A DNA stretch of 16,047 nt from Candidatus Saccharibacteria bacterium CG_4_10_14_0_2_um_filter_52_9 (GCA_002792275.1 PFOA01000063.1:1-16047), one strand, 5' to 3'. Counted from the first letter of the stretch, positions 5,682 to 12,958 are shown. Program-made: numbers and translations. The notes: generated by a model from the letters alone, not told the origin.

Positions 5682-7616
5682 CTACAGGAGATCCAGGGGG
5701 TCGATGTCATACGACCAGTTGGCGGGCAAGTGATCAATAATTTTAAGCAGCTCATCGCGCTGTTTGGCCTTAACCACCAGCTGCCACTGGTATTTGTTCT
5801 GAAAACGTTCGTAAAATGACGGGGCGGGACCTTCGACGCGGACTTTGTAATGACCTTCGATTTCAGCTTTCAGTTTCAGCGCCGCTTCCTCGGCAGACTT
5901 GATGGAAGCCCGCCGGACAGTCAGTTTTAACAGATAGCAGAACGGCGGAAACAGGTATTGCCGGCGGCTGGCCAGCTCGGATTGGTAGAAGCCTTGGTAA
6001 TCGCCCTCGACGGCGGCCTTTAGCACCGGGTGCTCGGAGTGATAGGTTTGGATTATCGCCCGGCCCACGACGTGGCCGCGGCCAATTCGGCCCAGCACCT
6101 GGCTGATCAGCTGAAAGGTGCGCTCCTGGGCTGAAAAGTCGGGTAGGTAGAGGCTGGTATCGGCCAGTACAATGCCCAGTGTGCTCAGCCGGGGCAGATC
6201 CAGCCCCTTGGCCAACAGCTGAGTGCCCACCAAAATATCAACCTCGCCCTTTTTAATGGTGTCATAGTGCCGTTCAAAGCGCTCGGCCTTGGCGTTATCG
6301 GTATCAAAACGGGCCACCCGGGCGTTAGGAAACAGCCGCTCAACCTCTTCGACAACCGCCTTGGTACCGGCGGTTTTAAAGATAACATCGGCATGGCCGC
6401 ATTCCGGACAACTGCCTGGCGTTGGCTGATGGTGGCTACAGCTGTGACAACGCAGTTCGTGTTTGTCGCCGTGATAGGTAAGGGGAATGTCACAGTGCGG
6501 GCAGGTGGCCTGCCAGCCGCAGTTTTCACACAGAACCAGTCGGGCGGTACCGCGCCGGTTCAGGTAGAGTAAGCTTTGCTCGCCCCTGGCCAGCGCCGCC
6601 TCGACGGCCTTGATAAGCTCCGAACTCAAGAAGGGCGAACGGCTGAACAGGCTGTGATCTTTGCGGTTGACCAGAGTAACTTTAGTGGCCGTTAACAGTT
6701 CCGGTTGAGCCAGCTTAGCGAGCCGGATAATCGGTTTCTGCTTCTGCTCAGCCAGATAGTAATCGCCGATGGCCGGCGTGGCCGAGCCCAGTACCAGCGA
6801 GGATCGGGTCAACTGTGCCAGAGTGGCCGCCACCCGTCCGGCCTGGTACTGCGGTGCCTGCTCTTGTTTGTAGGCGGCCTCGTGGGCTTCATCCAATATG
6901 ATCAGACCTGGCTTTTGCAAGGGGCTGAACAGGGCAGAGCGCGGCCCGATAACAATCATCGGCTCGGTGGCGCGCAGGCAATCCAGCCAGGCCCGGCGGC
7001 GTTCACCCGGCGCTTGCTGGGAGTGCATCACAATTACCCGGTCGCCAAAAACCTGCCGAAAGCTGTTGCCTAGCTGGGTGGTCAGACTGATCTCCGGCGT
7101 CAGAATAATCGCCGAGCGGCCGGCGGCCACCTCGCGAGCGGCCAGCTCTATATATAGACGGGTTTTACCACTGCCGGTGGTGCCATGCAATAAGTAGGTG
7201 TCACGCTCCGCCATGGCTGTCAGGGCGGCAGCTTGTTCTTTGGTCAGGGGCGGCAGATCACTCAGATCCGGCTTGACCAGTTCACGCGCTGATTCGGCCG
7301 CCAGTTGCTTGTCCGATAAACCGGCCAGTAGTAGTTGCTGGGTCAGAATCCCCAGCGGCGCCGGGTAGTAGTCTTTCAGCCAGCCAGCCAGCTTTAGCAG
7401 ATGAGCCGGCAGGGGTGGCAGGCCAAATACCCGGTCGATAGCCTTGGTCTTAAAGCGCGGCTGACTGCTCGGTCCGCTGACCACGCCCAGCACCGGCAAC
7501 TTCTGAAGTTCTACCTGCACGACACTGCCGGTTGGAATACGATCCGGACTACTGTAGGTCAGGGCAGTACTACCGTGGTAGCGGCTGCTCCGCACCCACA
7601 CGAAGTAATAATTCAT
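5682..7616 (-). CDS. priA: Primosomal protein N' (PriA), replication restart helicase
   Basis: A 644-residue 3'-5' DNA helicase that reloads the replisome at stalled forks. The helicase core shows Walker A GTTGSGKT (145-152), DEAH (242-245) and GSAT (277-280). The PriA-specific zinc module has all eight cysteines: C363, C366, C372, C375, C390, C393, C403 and C406. GTQLLAKGLDLP (464-475) is the motif V region. The N-terminal 3'-DNA-binding part (1-105) is shorter than in E. coli PriA (732 residues in total). The ATG at 7616 is preceded by its own -10 box and little leader. The partner genes priB and dnaT are not in the window. Confidence 0.96.
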   Translation of the reverse strand: MNYYFVWVRSSRYHGSTALTYSSPDRIPTGSVVQVELQKLPVLGVVSGPSSQPRFKTKAIDRVFGLPPLPAHLLKLAGWLKDYYPAPLGILTQQLLLAGLSDKQLAAESARELVKPDLSDLPPLTKEQAAALTAMAERDTYLLHGTTGSGKTRLYIELAAREVAAGRSAIILTPEISLTTQLGNSFRQVFGDRVIVMHSQQAPGERRRAWLDCLRATEPMIVIGPRSALFSPLQKPGLIILDEAHEAAYKQEQAPQYQAGRVAATLAQLTRSSLVLGSATPAIGDYYLAEQKQKPIIRLAKLAQPELLTATKVTLVNRKDHSLFSRSPFLSSELIKAVEAALARGEQSLLYLNRRGTARLVLCENCGWQATCPHCDIPLTYHGDKHELRCHSCSHHQPTPGSCPECGHADVIFKTAGTKAVVEEVERLFPNARVARFDTDNAKAERFERHYDTIKKGEVDILVGTQLLAKGLDLPRLSTLGIVLADTSLYLPDFSAQERTFQLISQVLGRIGRGHVVGRAIIQTYHSEHPVLKAAVEGDYQGFYQSELASRRQYLFPPFCYLLKLTVRRASIKSAEEAALKLKAEIEGHYKVRVEGPAPSFYERFQNKYQWQLVVKAKQRDELLKIIDHLPANWSYDIDPLDLL

Positions 7617-7623
7617 ACCTTTT

Positions 7624-7629
7624 AGTATA
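7624..7629 (-). promoter_or_regulatory. -10 box of priA, near-leaderless
   Basis: On the minus strand TATACT (7629 to 7624) is followed by seven bases (aaaaggt) and the priA ATG. The expected start is 7617-7616, at or one base before the A of the ATG. The -35 region is weak (tttcgg at 16 bp spacing), so the call rests on the -10 box. The aaaagg run could act as a poor SD only if transcription began further upstream. Confidence 0.5.
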
Positions 7630-7657
7630 GGCTACTCAAAAATGTCCGAAATTCCTG

Positions 7658-7686
7658 TTGCCAAAGTCAGGCGCGGCGGCTATACT
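7658..7686 (+). promoter_or_regulatory. Promoter of the winged-helix gene
   Basis: A -35 box TTGCCA (7658-7663, five of six consensus bases) lies exactly 17 bp from a -10 box TATACT (7681-7686). Transcription would start near 7693, leaving a leader of about 45 nt. The leader holds two SD-like AGAGGA runs (7715-7720 and 7723-7728); the second is 9 nt from the ATG at 7738. Confidence 0.75.
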
Positions 7687-7737
7687 AAAAATCTAACGTT
7701 GTTCGGATAACAATAGAGGATAAGAGGAAACGGAAGA

Positions 7738-8028
7738 ATGCTGGACGTATTTATAACATCCCGGGTGCGACGCAAGATCATCGTGATCTATGCTAAATAT
7801 CCCGATTTTAAGACCCACGTGCGGGGTCTGGCCAAGCTTATCAAAGAAGATGCCGGCAACATCCAGCGCGAACTCAAGCGGCTCGAAAAGGTTGGCTTCC
7901 TAACCAGCGAGCGCCAGGGCAACACCAAGGTCTACTCTACCAATAAGCAATTCCCGATCTTCCGCGAACTGCAAAGTATAGTGTTGAAATCACAACGTGC
8001 CAACCAGCAAAAGCGGATCACCAGCTAG
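7738..8028 (+). CDS. Small winged-helix (ArsR-like) DNA-binding protein
   Basis: A 96-residue basic protein. Residues 5-70 have the layout of a winged helix: VRRKIIVIY (first helix), HVRGLAKLIKEDAGNIQRELKRLEKVGFL (helix-turn-helix with recognition helix 39-50), then the wing SERQGNTKVYSTNK (57-70). The C-terminal end (72-96) is probably a dimer helix. This resembles the ArsR/MarR-like regulators common in archaea and candidate phyla, in which no metal-binding cysteines are seen; none is present here. It has a strong promoter and lies between symmetrical divergent -10 boxes, so self-regulation and control of priA are plausible but not shown. It is followed at once by the 108-bp inverted-repeat element. 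Confidence 0.75.
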   Translation: MLDVFITSRVRRKIIVIYAKYPDFKTHVRGLAKLIKEDAGNIQRELKRLEKVGFLTSERQGNTKVYSTNKQFPIFRELQSIVLKSQRANQQKRITS

Positions 8029-8135
8029 AAACCGAAATTACAAACCCCATTCGAACACTTCGCTCGCCCACAAGCTGTGGGCTCTCGATCCGACGGAAAC
8101 GGAAGTGTCCGGCCGAGGTTTGTAATTTCGGTTTC
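8028..8135. repeat. 108-bp element with perfect 19-bp terminal inverted repeats
   Basis: gaaaccgaaattacaaacc (8028-8046) is matched exactly by its reverse complement at 8117-8135. The interior also folds: 8052-8061 with 8102-8111 (nine pairs, one mismatch), 8066-8072 with 8076-8082 (seven pairs, three-base loop), and a weak hairpin at 8089-8097. As RNA this is a long rod topped by a small branched head. The element begins on the last base of the winged-helix stop codon and ends 4 bp before the rpsU -35 box. No T-tract follows, so it is not an ordinary intrinsic terminator. No target duplication is visible. It has no start codon with a useful reading frame. It may be a small non-autonomous mobile repeat, a processing site or a structured RNA. 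Confidence 0.7.
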
Positions 8136-8139
8136 AACC

Positions 8140-8168
8140 TTGCAATTTCACCCCTGCTAAAGTAGAAT
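8140..8168 (+). promoter_or_regulatory. Promoter of rpsU-yqeY-adk-map, leaderless
   Basis: A -35 box TTGCAA (8140-8145) lies exactly 17 bp from a -10 box TAGAAT (8163-8168). Eight bases separate the -10 from the rpsU ATG at 8177, so the RNA should start at 8175-8177 with a leader of 0-2 nt. No SD sequence precedes rpsU (agcaactg), in agreement. Confidence 0.7.
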
Positions 8169-8176
8169 AGCAACTG

Positions 8177-8392
8177 ATGATACAAGTAACCCGCAAAGAT
8201 TCCAAAGAATCAACCGAAAACCTCTTGCGCCGTTTTAACCGCAAGGTTCAGCAGTCCGGCGCCATTGCCGTAGTTAAGCAGAACCAGTTCTTCCAGAAGG
8301 ACATCAGTAAGGTCGAACGCCGCCGCAAGGCGATTATCCGTCAGGAGCGCAAGGCGCTGAAACTCAAGAAAATCAAGCTCGGACTACGCTAA
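8177..8392 (+). CDS. rpsU: 30S ribosomal protein S21
   Basis: A 71-residue, very basic protein of the 30S platform, close to the mRNA exit path where the anti-SD of 16S rRNA lies. The family hallmarks are present: NLLRRFNRKVQQSG (15-28) and the Arg/Lys-rich helix KVERRRKAIIRQERKALKLKK (45-65). Length is normal for S21. It heads a plus-strand run with yqeY, a widely conserved neighbour. The gene itself lacks an SD and seems to be leaderless, whereas yqeY behind it has one. That is notable because S21 has been linked to SD-type initiation. Confidence 0.95.
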   Translation: MIQVTRKDSKESTENLLRRFNRKVQQSGAIAVVKQNQFFQKDISKVERRRKAIIRQERKALKLKKIKLGLR

Positions 8393-8407
8393 AAAGGAGT
8401 TCATACC

Positions 8408-8857
8408 ATGCTAGAACAGCAGCTCGAGCAGGATATTAAGGCTGCGCTCTTATCAGGCGATAAGCAGAGGGCTCTGATTTTGCGCGGCCTAAAAGCGACT
8501 TTATTGAACGTTAAAGTAGCCAGCGGCAAGCGTGCGCTGGGCCTAACCGACGAAGAAGTTCTACCGGTGCTGGCCAAGCAAGCCAAACAGCGTCAGGAAA
8601 GCGCCGACTTATATATACAAGGCGGCGACCAAGCCCGGGCCGATGCCGAGCTGGCCGAAAAAGCCATCATTGAAACCTATTTACCGGCTCAATTGAATGA
8701 AGCCGAAATCACCAAGCTAATTGATGAAGTTATCGCCGCTAGCGGCGCCAGCGGCCCACAAGCCATGGGTCAGGTGATCGGCCAGGTTAAAGCCCAGGCC
8801 GGTGCTACCGCCGCCGGCGGCGTGATCGCCCGGCTGGTCAAGGAGAAGCTGGCATGA
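8408..8857 (+). CDS. yqeY: GatB/YqeY-domain protein
   Basis: A 149-residue protein of the YqeY family, related to the C-terminal tRNA-binding tail of GatB in the amidotransferase that makes Gln-tRNA(Gln)/Asn-tRNA(Asn). Typical features are the N-terminal LEQDIKAALLSGDKQRALIL helix (4-23), the AKQRQESADLY block (59-69) and the IETYLPAQL block (88-96), which is diagnostic. Length is normal. The free-standing family has no settled function; a role in tRNA handling is assumed. The start has a clear AGGAG (8395-8399) 8 nt upstream. Its stop overlaps the adk start in an ATGA. Confidence 0.93.
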   Translation: MLEQQLEQDIKAALLSGDKQRALILRGLKATLLNVKVASGKRALGLTDEEVLPVLAKQAKQRQESADLYIQGGDQARADAELAEKAIIETYLPAQLNEAEITKLIDEVIAASGASGPQAMGQVIGQVKAQAGATAAGGVIARLVKEKLA

Positions 8858-9387
8858 TTTTGCTAATGGGCATCGCCGGTTCCGGCAAAGGCACCCAGGG
8901 CAAGATGCTGGCCGACCAGCACAATTTTCATCTGATCTCGATGGGAGAAGTCCTGCGCATGTACGTTACCGGCAAACAGCGCGAACGAATGCTGGCCGGC
9001 GAACTGCTCGACAACCAGGAAATCATCGGCATCGTCAATCAGGTTATAACTTCATTGCCCGATGACGGCGAAGTGCTGATGGATGGCTTTCCGCGTACCA
9101 TACCGCAAGCCGAATGGTTGCTGGGGCAGGCCAAAGCCGGCCGTTTCAATCTGGACAAGGCTTTTCACCTGGTGGCCTTGCGCCAGGCTGTTAAAGAGCG
9201 ACTGCTGGGCCGAGCCCGTGTTGACGACAAAGAAGTCGCCATCGAAAAACGCTTCGATGAGTACGAACGCTCCACGGCACCACTGTTGCAATGGCTCAAG
9301 AACAATGGCGTCGAAGTTATCGACATCAATGCCGAACGCACCCCCGAAGAAGTTAACGCTGATATTATCAAACGTCTAGAAACTTAA
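8854..9387 (+). CDS. adk: Adenylate kinase, short-LID form
   Basis: A 177-residue kinase that interconverts AMP + ATP and 2 ADP. Seen: P-loop GIAGSGKGTQ (6-15), the AMP-site DGFPRT (77-82), and LLGRARVDDKEVAIEKRFDEY (117-137) spanning the lid. The lid is cut down to a few residues, with neither the long insert nor the four-Cys zinc site of the long bacterial form. The TAPLL turn (141-145) is normal. The start is set by the ATGA overlap with yqeY and an AGGAG at about 8840 inside yqeY. It could act as a related NMP kinase, but the motif spacing favours adenylate kinase. In many bacteria adk is next to map, as here, though usually in a ribosomal operon. Confidence 0.9.
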   Translation: MILLMGIAGSGKGTQGKMLADQHNFHLISMGEVLRMYVTGKQRERMLAGELLDNQEIIGIVNQVITSLPDDGEVLMDGFPRTIPQAEWLLGQAKAGRFNLDKAFHLVALRQAVKERLLGRARVDDKEVAIEKRFDEYERSTAPLLQWLKNNGVEVIDINAERTPEEVNADIIKRLET

Positions 9388-9392
9388 AAAAC

Positions 9393-10154
9393 ATGGTAAC
9401 CCGTGCCAAAACCGCCTCCGAGATCGCCGCCATGGGCGAGGGTGGTCAGATGCTGGCCAGCGTGCTACAAACTCTCCGCCAGCGTCTCGAGCCGGGAATG
9501 TCCACCAAAGACCTGGCCGATATCGCCGCCGCCGAGCTCAAGCCATTAGGAGGCGAACCGGCCTTTAAAGGCTACCAGGGCTTTCCGGATGTCATTTGCA
9601 TCTCTGTTAATGACGAAGTCGTGCATGGCATCCCGTGCGCCGATAAAATTATCAAAGACGGCGACATCGTCGGTCTGGACTTCGGCGTTCTTTGGAAGGG
9701 CATGATCACCGATGCCGCCATCAGCGTAATTGCCGGCCGGGCCAAGCAAAAAGGCCATGTCGAGCTGGTGGCCAATACCGAAGCCGCCATGCTGGCCGGC
9801 ATTGCGGCTGTGCACGACAAGGTACGCACCGGTGACATCGGCTTTGCGGTGCAGGATTCACTCAAAACCCACAGCTACGGCATCGTTCGCGACCTGGTCG
9901 GCCATGGCGTTGGCCACGAACTGCACGAAGACCCCAACATCCCCAATTACGGCCGCGCCGACACCGGTCCGTGGCTGGAAAAAAACATGACTATCGCCAT
10001 CGAACCAATGATTACCCTGGGCAGTGAAAAGGTCTACATTGCCAAAGACGGCTGGACGGTGCTAACGGCCGACGGCTCATGGTCGGCCCATTTTGAGCAC
10101 ACCGTATTGATCACCTCAGACGGCGCCGAGATTCTCACTAGTTTGTCAGCCTGA
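9393..10154 (+). CDS. map: Methionine aminopeptidase, type I
   Basis: A 253-residue dimetal peptidase that removes the first Met after deformylation. All five metal ligands are in place: D96 (GLDFG), D107 (MITDAAI), H171 (GHGVG), E204 (IEPMITLG) and E235 (FEHTVL). The substrate-site histidines H79 (VHGIP) and H178 (ELHED) are also present. There is no N-terminal zinc extension, which is the normal short bacterial form. It begins five bases after the adk stop with no SD. It may be translated by coupling, or from a weak internal promoter (TTAACG 9353-9358, TAGAAA 9377-9382) that would give a 4-nt leader. I hold the promoter idea loosely. Confidence 0.95.
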   Translation: MVTRAKTASEIAAMGEGGQMLASVLQTLRQRLEPGMSTKDLADIAAAELKPLGGEPAFKGYQGFPDVICISVNDEVVHGIPCADKIIKDGDIVGLDFGVLWKGMITDAAISVIAGRAKQKGHVELVANTEAAMLAGIAAVHDKVRTGDIGFAVQDSLKTHSYGIVRDLVGHGVGHELHEDPNIPNYGRADTGPWLEKNMTIAIEPMITLGSEKVYIAKDGWTVLTADGSWSAHFEHTVLITSDGAEILTSLSA

Positions 10155-10171
10155 AGCAATAGCGCTATACT
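10143..10171 (+). promoter_or_regulatory. Promoter of ftsA, near-leaderless
   Basis: A -35 box TTGTCA (10143-10148, five of six consensus bases) lies exactly 17 bp from a -10 box TATACT (10166-10171, five of six). The -35 overlaps the last codons of map. Nine bases remain to the ftsA ATG at 10181. The expected start is 10178-10179, so the leader is 2-3 nt, with no room for an SD. Confidence 0.75.
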
Positions 10172-10180
10172 GGTCACCAG

Positions 10181-11407
10181 ATGAAACCCGAACATTTTAT
10201 AGGCCTTGATATCGGCACCAGCACCGTCCGTTGCGTCGTCGGCACCTTTGATCCAAACGGCAGTAACGCCCCTTCGATTATCGGCCACGGCCAGGCGCCC
10301 AACCAGGGCATGCGCCGCGGTGCCGTGGTGCACGTCGACGATGTAGCCGATGCCATAGTGCACGCCGTAACAGAGGCCGAGCGCATCTCCGGCATGTCTA
10401 TTAAGCACGCTACAGTTAACGTTAACGGCTCACATGTCGGTGGGCTGAACTCCGAGGGCGTCATTGCAATAAGTGCCGCGAACCGCGAAATCACCGCCGA
10501 AGACCGCCTGCGCGTTGAAGAAGCCGCCACCATCGTCAGCCTGCCGCCGAACCGCGAAATCGTCCAGTTCTTTGCCAAAAATTACAGCTTGGACGGCCAG
10601 CGCAATATCAAAGACCCGGTCGGCATGCACGGCGTGCGCCTGGAAGTCGATGCTCATATAGTCACCGCTGCTTCGCCCAACCTGCGCAGCCTGGATATGG
10701 CGCTCGAAAAGGCCGAAATCCGCGCCACCCATCACACCGTATCCGGCTTAGCCGCCGCCGAAGCCGTGCTGACCCGCCAGCAAAAAGAAGCCGGCACAGC
10801 TCTGTTAGACATCGGCGCCGGCACCACAAATCTGATCGTTTTTGAGGACGGCGAAGTCCAGTATGTGGCGGTTATACCGATGGGCGGCCAGCATATTACC
10901 AACGACCTGGCCATCGGTCTCAAAACCGACCTCGACATCGCCGAAGCCGTCAAGGTCAAGCACGCCAACCTCAAAGCCGCCGCCAAAGGCGGCGGTGTAA
11001 CTGTAAAAGTCGGCGATCAGACCCACAATTTTGACTCCGAAGAGATCAGTATGATCGTCGAGGCCCGCGTCGATGAGCTATTGGAATATGTCGACAAAGA
11101 ACTGCAAAAGATTAAGCGCTCCCGCAAACTGCCCGGCGGGGTAGTGATTACCGGTGGCACCTCAAAACTGCCCGGGCTCGATGAATTCGCCCGCGAAAAA
11201 CTCCAGTTATCGGCTCGGATCGGCAAGCTCCATAATATCGGCGGCTTAGTAGACACCGTCGAGGATGCCACTTTCACGACCGTCGTCGGCCTGATGTTAC
11301 TCGACATGTTACTACTGCCCAGCCTGCCGCCCAATAGCGTCGGCAGTCGCGGCACCGACACAGCCAAGGCTCTGGTGAGCAATCTTTGGCACCGTTTCAA
11401 GCGCTGA
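10181..11407 (+). CDS. ftsA: Cell division protein FtsA
   Basis: A 408-residue actin-like ATPase that tethers FtsZ to the membrane. Actin-fold motifs: phosphate 1 GLDIGTSTVR (8-17), phosphate 2 LLDIGAGTTNL (208-218), adenosine site VITGGTSKLPG (322-332). The extra 1C subdomain typical of FtsA lies at about 80-160. The last residues, AKALVSNLWHRFKR (395-408), form the expected amphipathic membrane helix with Trp and basic residues. No signal peptide or transmembrane segment. It has its own promoter with almost no leader. A 159-bp gap with a second promoter separates it from ftsZ, so the two can be made at different rates. No murein or ftsQ genes are next to it. Confidence 0.95.
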   Translation: MKPEHFIGLDIGTSTVRCVVGTFDPNGSNAPSIIGHGQAPNQGMRRGAVVHVDDVADAIVHAVTEAERISGMSIKHATVNVNGSHVGGLNSEGVIAISAANREITAEDRLRVEEAATIVSLPPNREIVQFFAKNYSLDGQRNIKDPVGMHGVRLEVDAHIVTAASPNLRSLDMALEKAEIRATHHTVSGLAAAEAVLTRQQKEAGTALLDIGAGTTNLIVFEDGEVQYVAVIPMGGQHITNDLAIGLKTDLDIAEAVKVKHANLKAAAKGGGVTVKVGDQTHNFDSEEISMIVEARVDELLEYVDKELQKIKRSRKLPGGVVITGGTSKLPGLDEFAREKLQLSARIGKLHNIGGLVDTVEDATFTTVVGLMLLDMLLLPSLPPNSVGSRGTDTAKALVSNLWHRFKR

Positions 11408-11502
11408 ACATTGTCTCGAACACAAAATTCCAAAGTCCGTGTAAATAAATTATCAAATTAGCGGCCTGGCCTGGATGCCCTAAAAACATCTGTGCAAATT
11501 TG

Positions 11503-11531
11503 TTGAACTTATCAGGGAGCTCGCGTATACT
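11503..11531 (+). promoter_or_regulatory. Promoter of ftsZ
   Basis: A -35 box TTGAAC (11503-11508) lies exactly 17 bp from a -10 box TATACT (11526-11531). The start near 11538 leaves a leader of about 29 nt with an SD-like GGAGAGGA (11555-11562). An out-of-frame ATG at 11563 overlaps the SD. The true ATG is at 11567. I see nothing more in the AT-rich stretch 11408-11502. Confidence 0.75.
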
Positions 11532-11566
11532 AAGCAGCATAAACGTAGATTCTTGGAGAGGAATGT

Positions 11567-12907
11567 ATGCCACAGGTTGTTGAGCCCGCTATCGAGACTT
11601 TCGCACAGATTAAGGTAGTAGGCGTCGGTGGCGCCGGTGGCGCAGCCATCAATCGCATGGTCGAGGCCGGCATTGAAAATGTCCAGTTCATCGCTGTAAA
11701 TACCGATGCCCAGGCCCTACACCACTCTAAGGCAAATAAAAAGATTCATATCGGCAAAGATGCCACCCGCGGCCTGGGTGCTGGCGCCGATCCGGCCGTT
11801 GGCGAAGCAGCTGCCAAGGAATCACGTGATGATATCCGCCAGGCCATACAGGGCGCCGACATGGTGTTTGTAACTATTGGTGCCGGCGGTGGTACCGGCA
11901 GTGGCGGCGGCCATATTGTGGCCGAGGTAGCCGCCGAAATGGGCATCCTGGTGGTCGGTTTTGCCACCAAGCCTTTCGCCTTCGAAGGCGAAAAACGCCG
12001 CAAAAACGCCGAAGTCGCCATCGAAAAACTACGCTCAGCCGTCGACACCCTAATCATTATTCCTAACGACCGCTTGCTGGAAACCATCGACCGCGACACA
12101 CCACTCACCGAGGCCTTCAAAGTAGCCGACGACGTCCTGCGCCAGGGCGTGCAGGGCATTTCCGATCTGATCACCGTTCACGGCCTGATCAACCTCGACT
12201 TTGCCGACGTTAAAACCGTTATGACCAAGGCTGGTTCGGCTCTTATGGGCATTGGCCGGGCCACCGGTGAGAACCGAGCTGTCGAGGCCGCCAAGCAGGC
12301 CATCGAATCACCGCTGTTAGAAGTTTCTATCGACGGTGCCCGCGGCATCCTGTTCAATGTTATCGGCGGTAACGATCTGTCGATGCACGAGATCAACGCC
12401 GCCGCCGAGGCCATCACTACCGCCGCCGACCCGGATGCCAACATCATCTTCGGTGCCACCATCAACCCCGAACTCGAAGGCCAGGTCATCATCACTGTGG
12501 TGGCCACCGGCTTTGATGCTTCGTATTATGCCAAGCGCGACGGTAAACCGTCTGCCACTGCCAAAATTGACAGTGCCGCACCGGTGGTAGAAACCAAGAC
12601 CACCAAGCAAGACGAAAAGGCCATGTCCGAGATTGACATGGATCTGGGCGACGACCAAGATCACCTGGCCACCCACGACTTCACCAAAGAAACCCCCATG
12701 CCCAACATCTGGTCCATCGATGAAGACGACAAAGACAAGTCCGAAACCAAAGAGGGCGGCAACGATGATGGCGAAGACAGCCACGATGGCATCATCACCA
12801 GCAGCCTGGAAGACGAACTCGAAAAGCCGTCATTCCTGCGCCGCCTGGGTCGCCGCCGCAAACACGACGGCGACTCCACTCCCGAAGACTCCGACGGCGA
12901 CTCCTAG
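11567..12907 (+). CDS. ftsZ: Cell division protein FtsZ with acidic linker and C-terminal extension
   Basis: A 446-residue tubulin-like GTPase that forms the division ring. Seen: the N-terminal VVGVGGAGGAAINRM (17-31), the tubulin signature GGGTGSG (107-113), IIIPNDRLL (163-171) and the T7 catalytic loop NLDFADV (209-215). After the signature the usual AAP is GGH (114-116). The core ends near residue 322. A long linker (325-417) is rich in Asp, Glu, Lys and Thr. The conserved FtsA-binding tail is recognisable as PSFLRRLGRRRK (421-432), but it is not terminal: 14 further acidic residues follow (433-446). The start has a good SD. The gene is expressed from its own promoter after ftsA. Confidence 0.96.
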   Translation: MPQVVEPAIETFAQIKVVGVGGAGGAAINRMVEAGIENVQFIAVNTDAQALHHSKANKKIHIGKDATRGLGAGADPAVGEAAAKESRDDIRQAIQGADMVFVTIGAGGGTGSGGGHIVAEVAAEMGILVVGFATKPFAFEGEKRRKNAEVAIEKLRSAVDTLIIIPNDRLLETIDRDTPLTEAFKVADDVLRQGVQGISDLITVHGLINLDFADVKTVMTKAGSALMGIGRATGENRAVEAAKQAIESPLLEVSIDGARGILFNVIGGNDLSMHEINAAAEAITTAADPDANIIFGATINPELEGQVIITVVATGFDASYYAKRDGKPSATAKIDSAAPVVETKTTKQDEKAMSEIDMDLGDDQDHLATHDFTKETPMPNIWSIDEDDKDKSETKEGGNDDGEDSHDGIITSSLEDELEKPSFLRRLGRRRKHDGDSTPEDSDGDS

Positions 12908-12958
12908 ATAAACGGGGAATAACTGCCAAAACCCGGACAAACATTATCGTTTTCATCG

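Larger units (their letters stand above)
7621..7689. repeat. Perfect inverted repeat made by two divergent -10 boxes
   Basis: tttagtatag (7621-7630) and ctatactaaa (7680-7689) are exact reverse complements, 49 bp apart. Each contains a -10 box TATACT, one reading left into priA and one right into the winged-helix gene. Two identical 10-bp sequences facing outward may be shared promoter preference or a paired operator. A small DNA-binding protein is encoded next door. Confidence 0.5.

Noticed and set aside
8028..8135. Intrinsic terminator after the winged-helix gene
   Set aside because: The stem is strong but no T-run follows the right arm on either strand, so it does not fit a standard terminator.
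9353..9392. Leaderless promoter for map (TTAACG / TAGAAA)
   Set aside because: Both boxes match only four of six bases and spacing is 18 bp; the adk-map gap of five bases makes simple co-transcription more likely.
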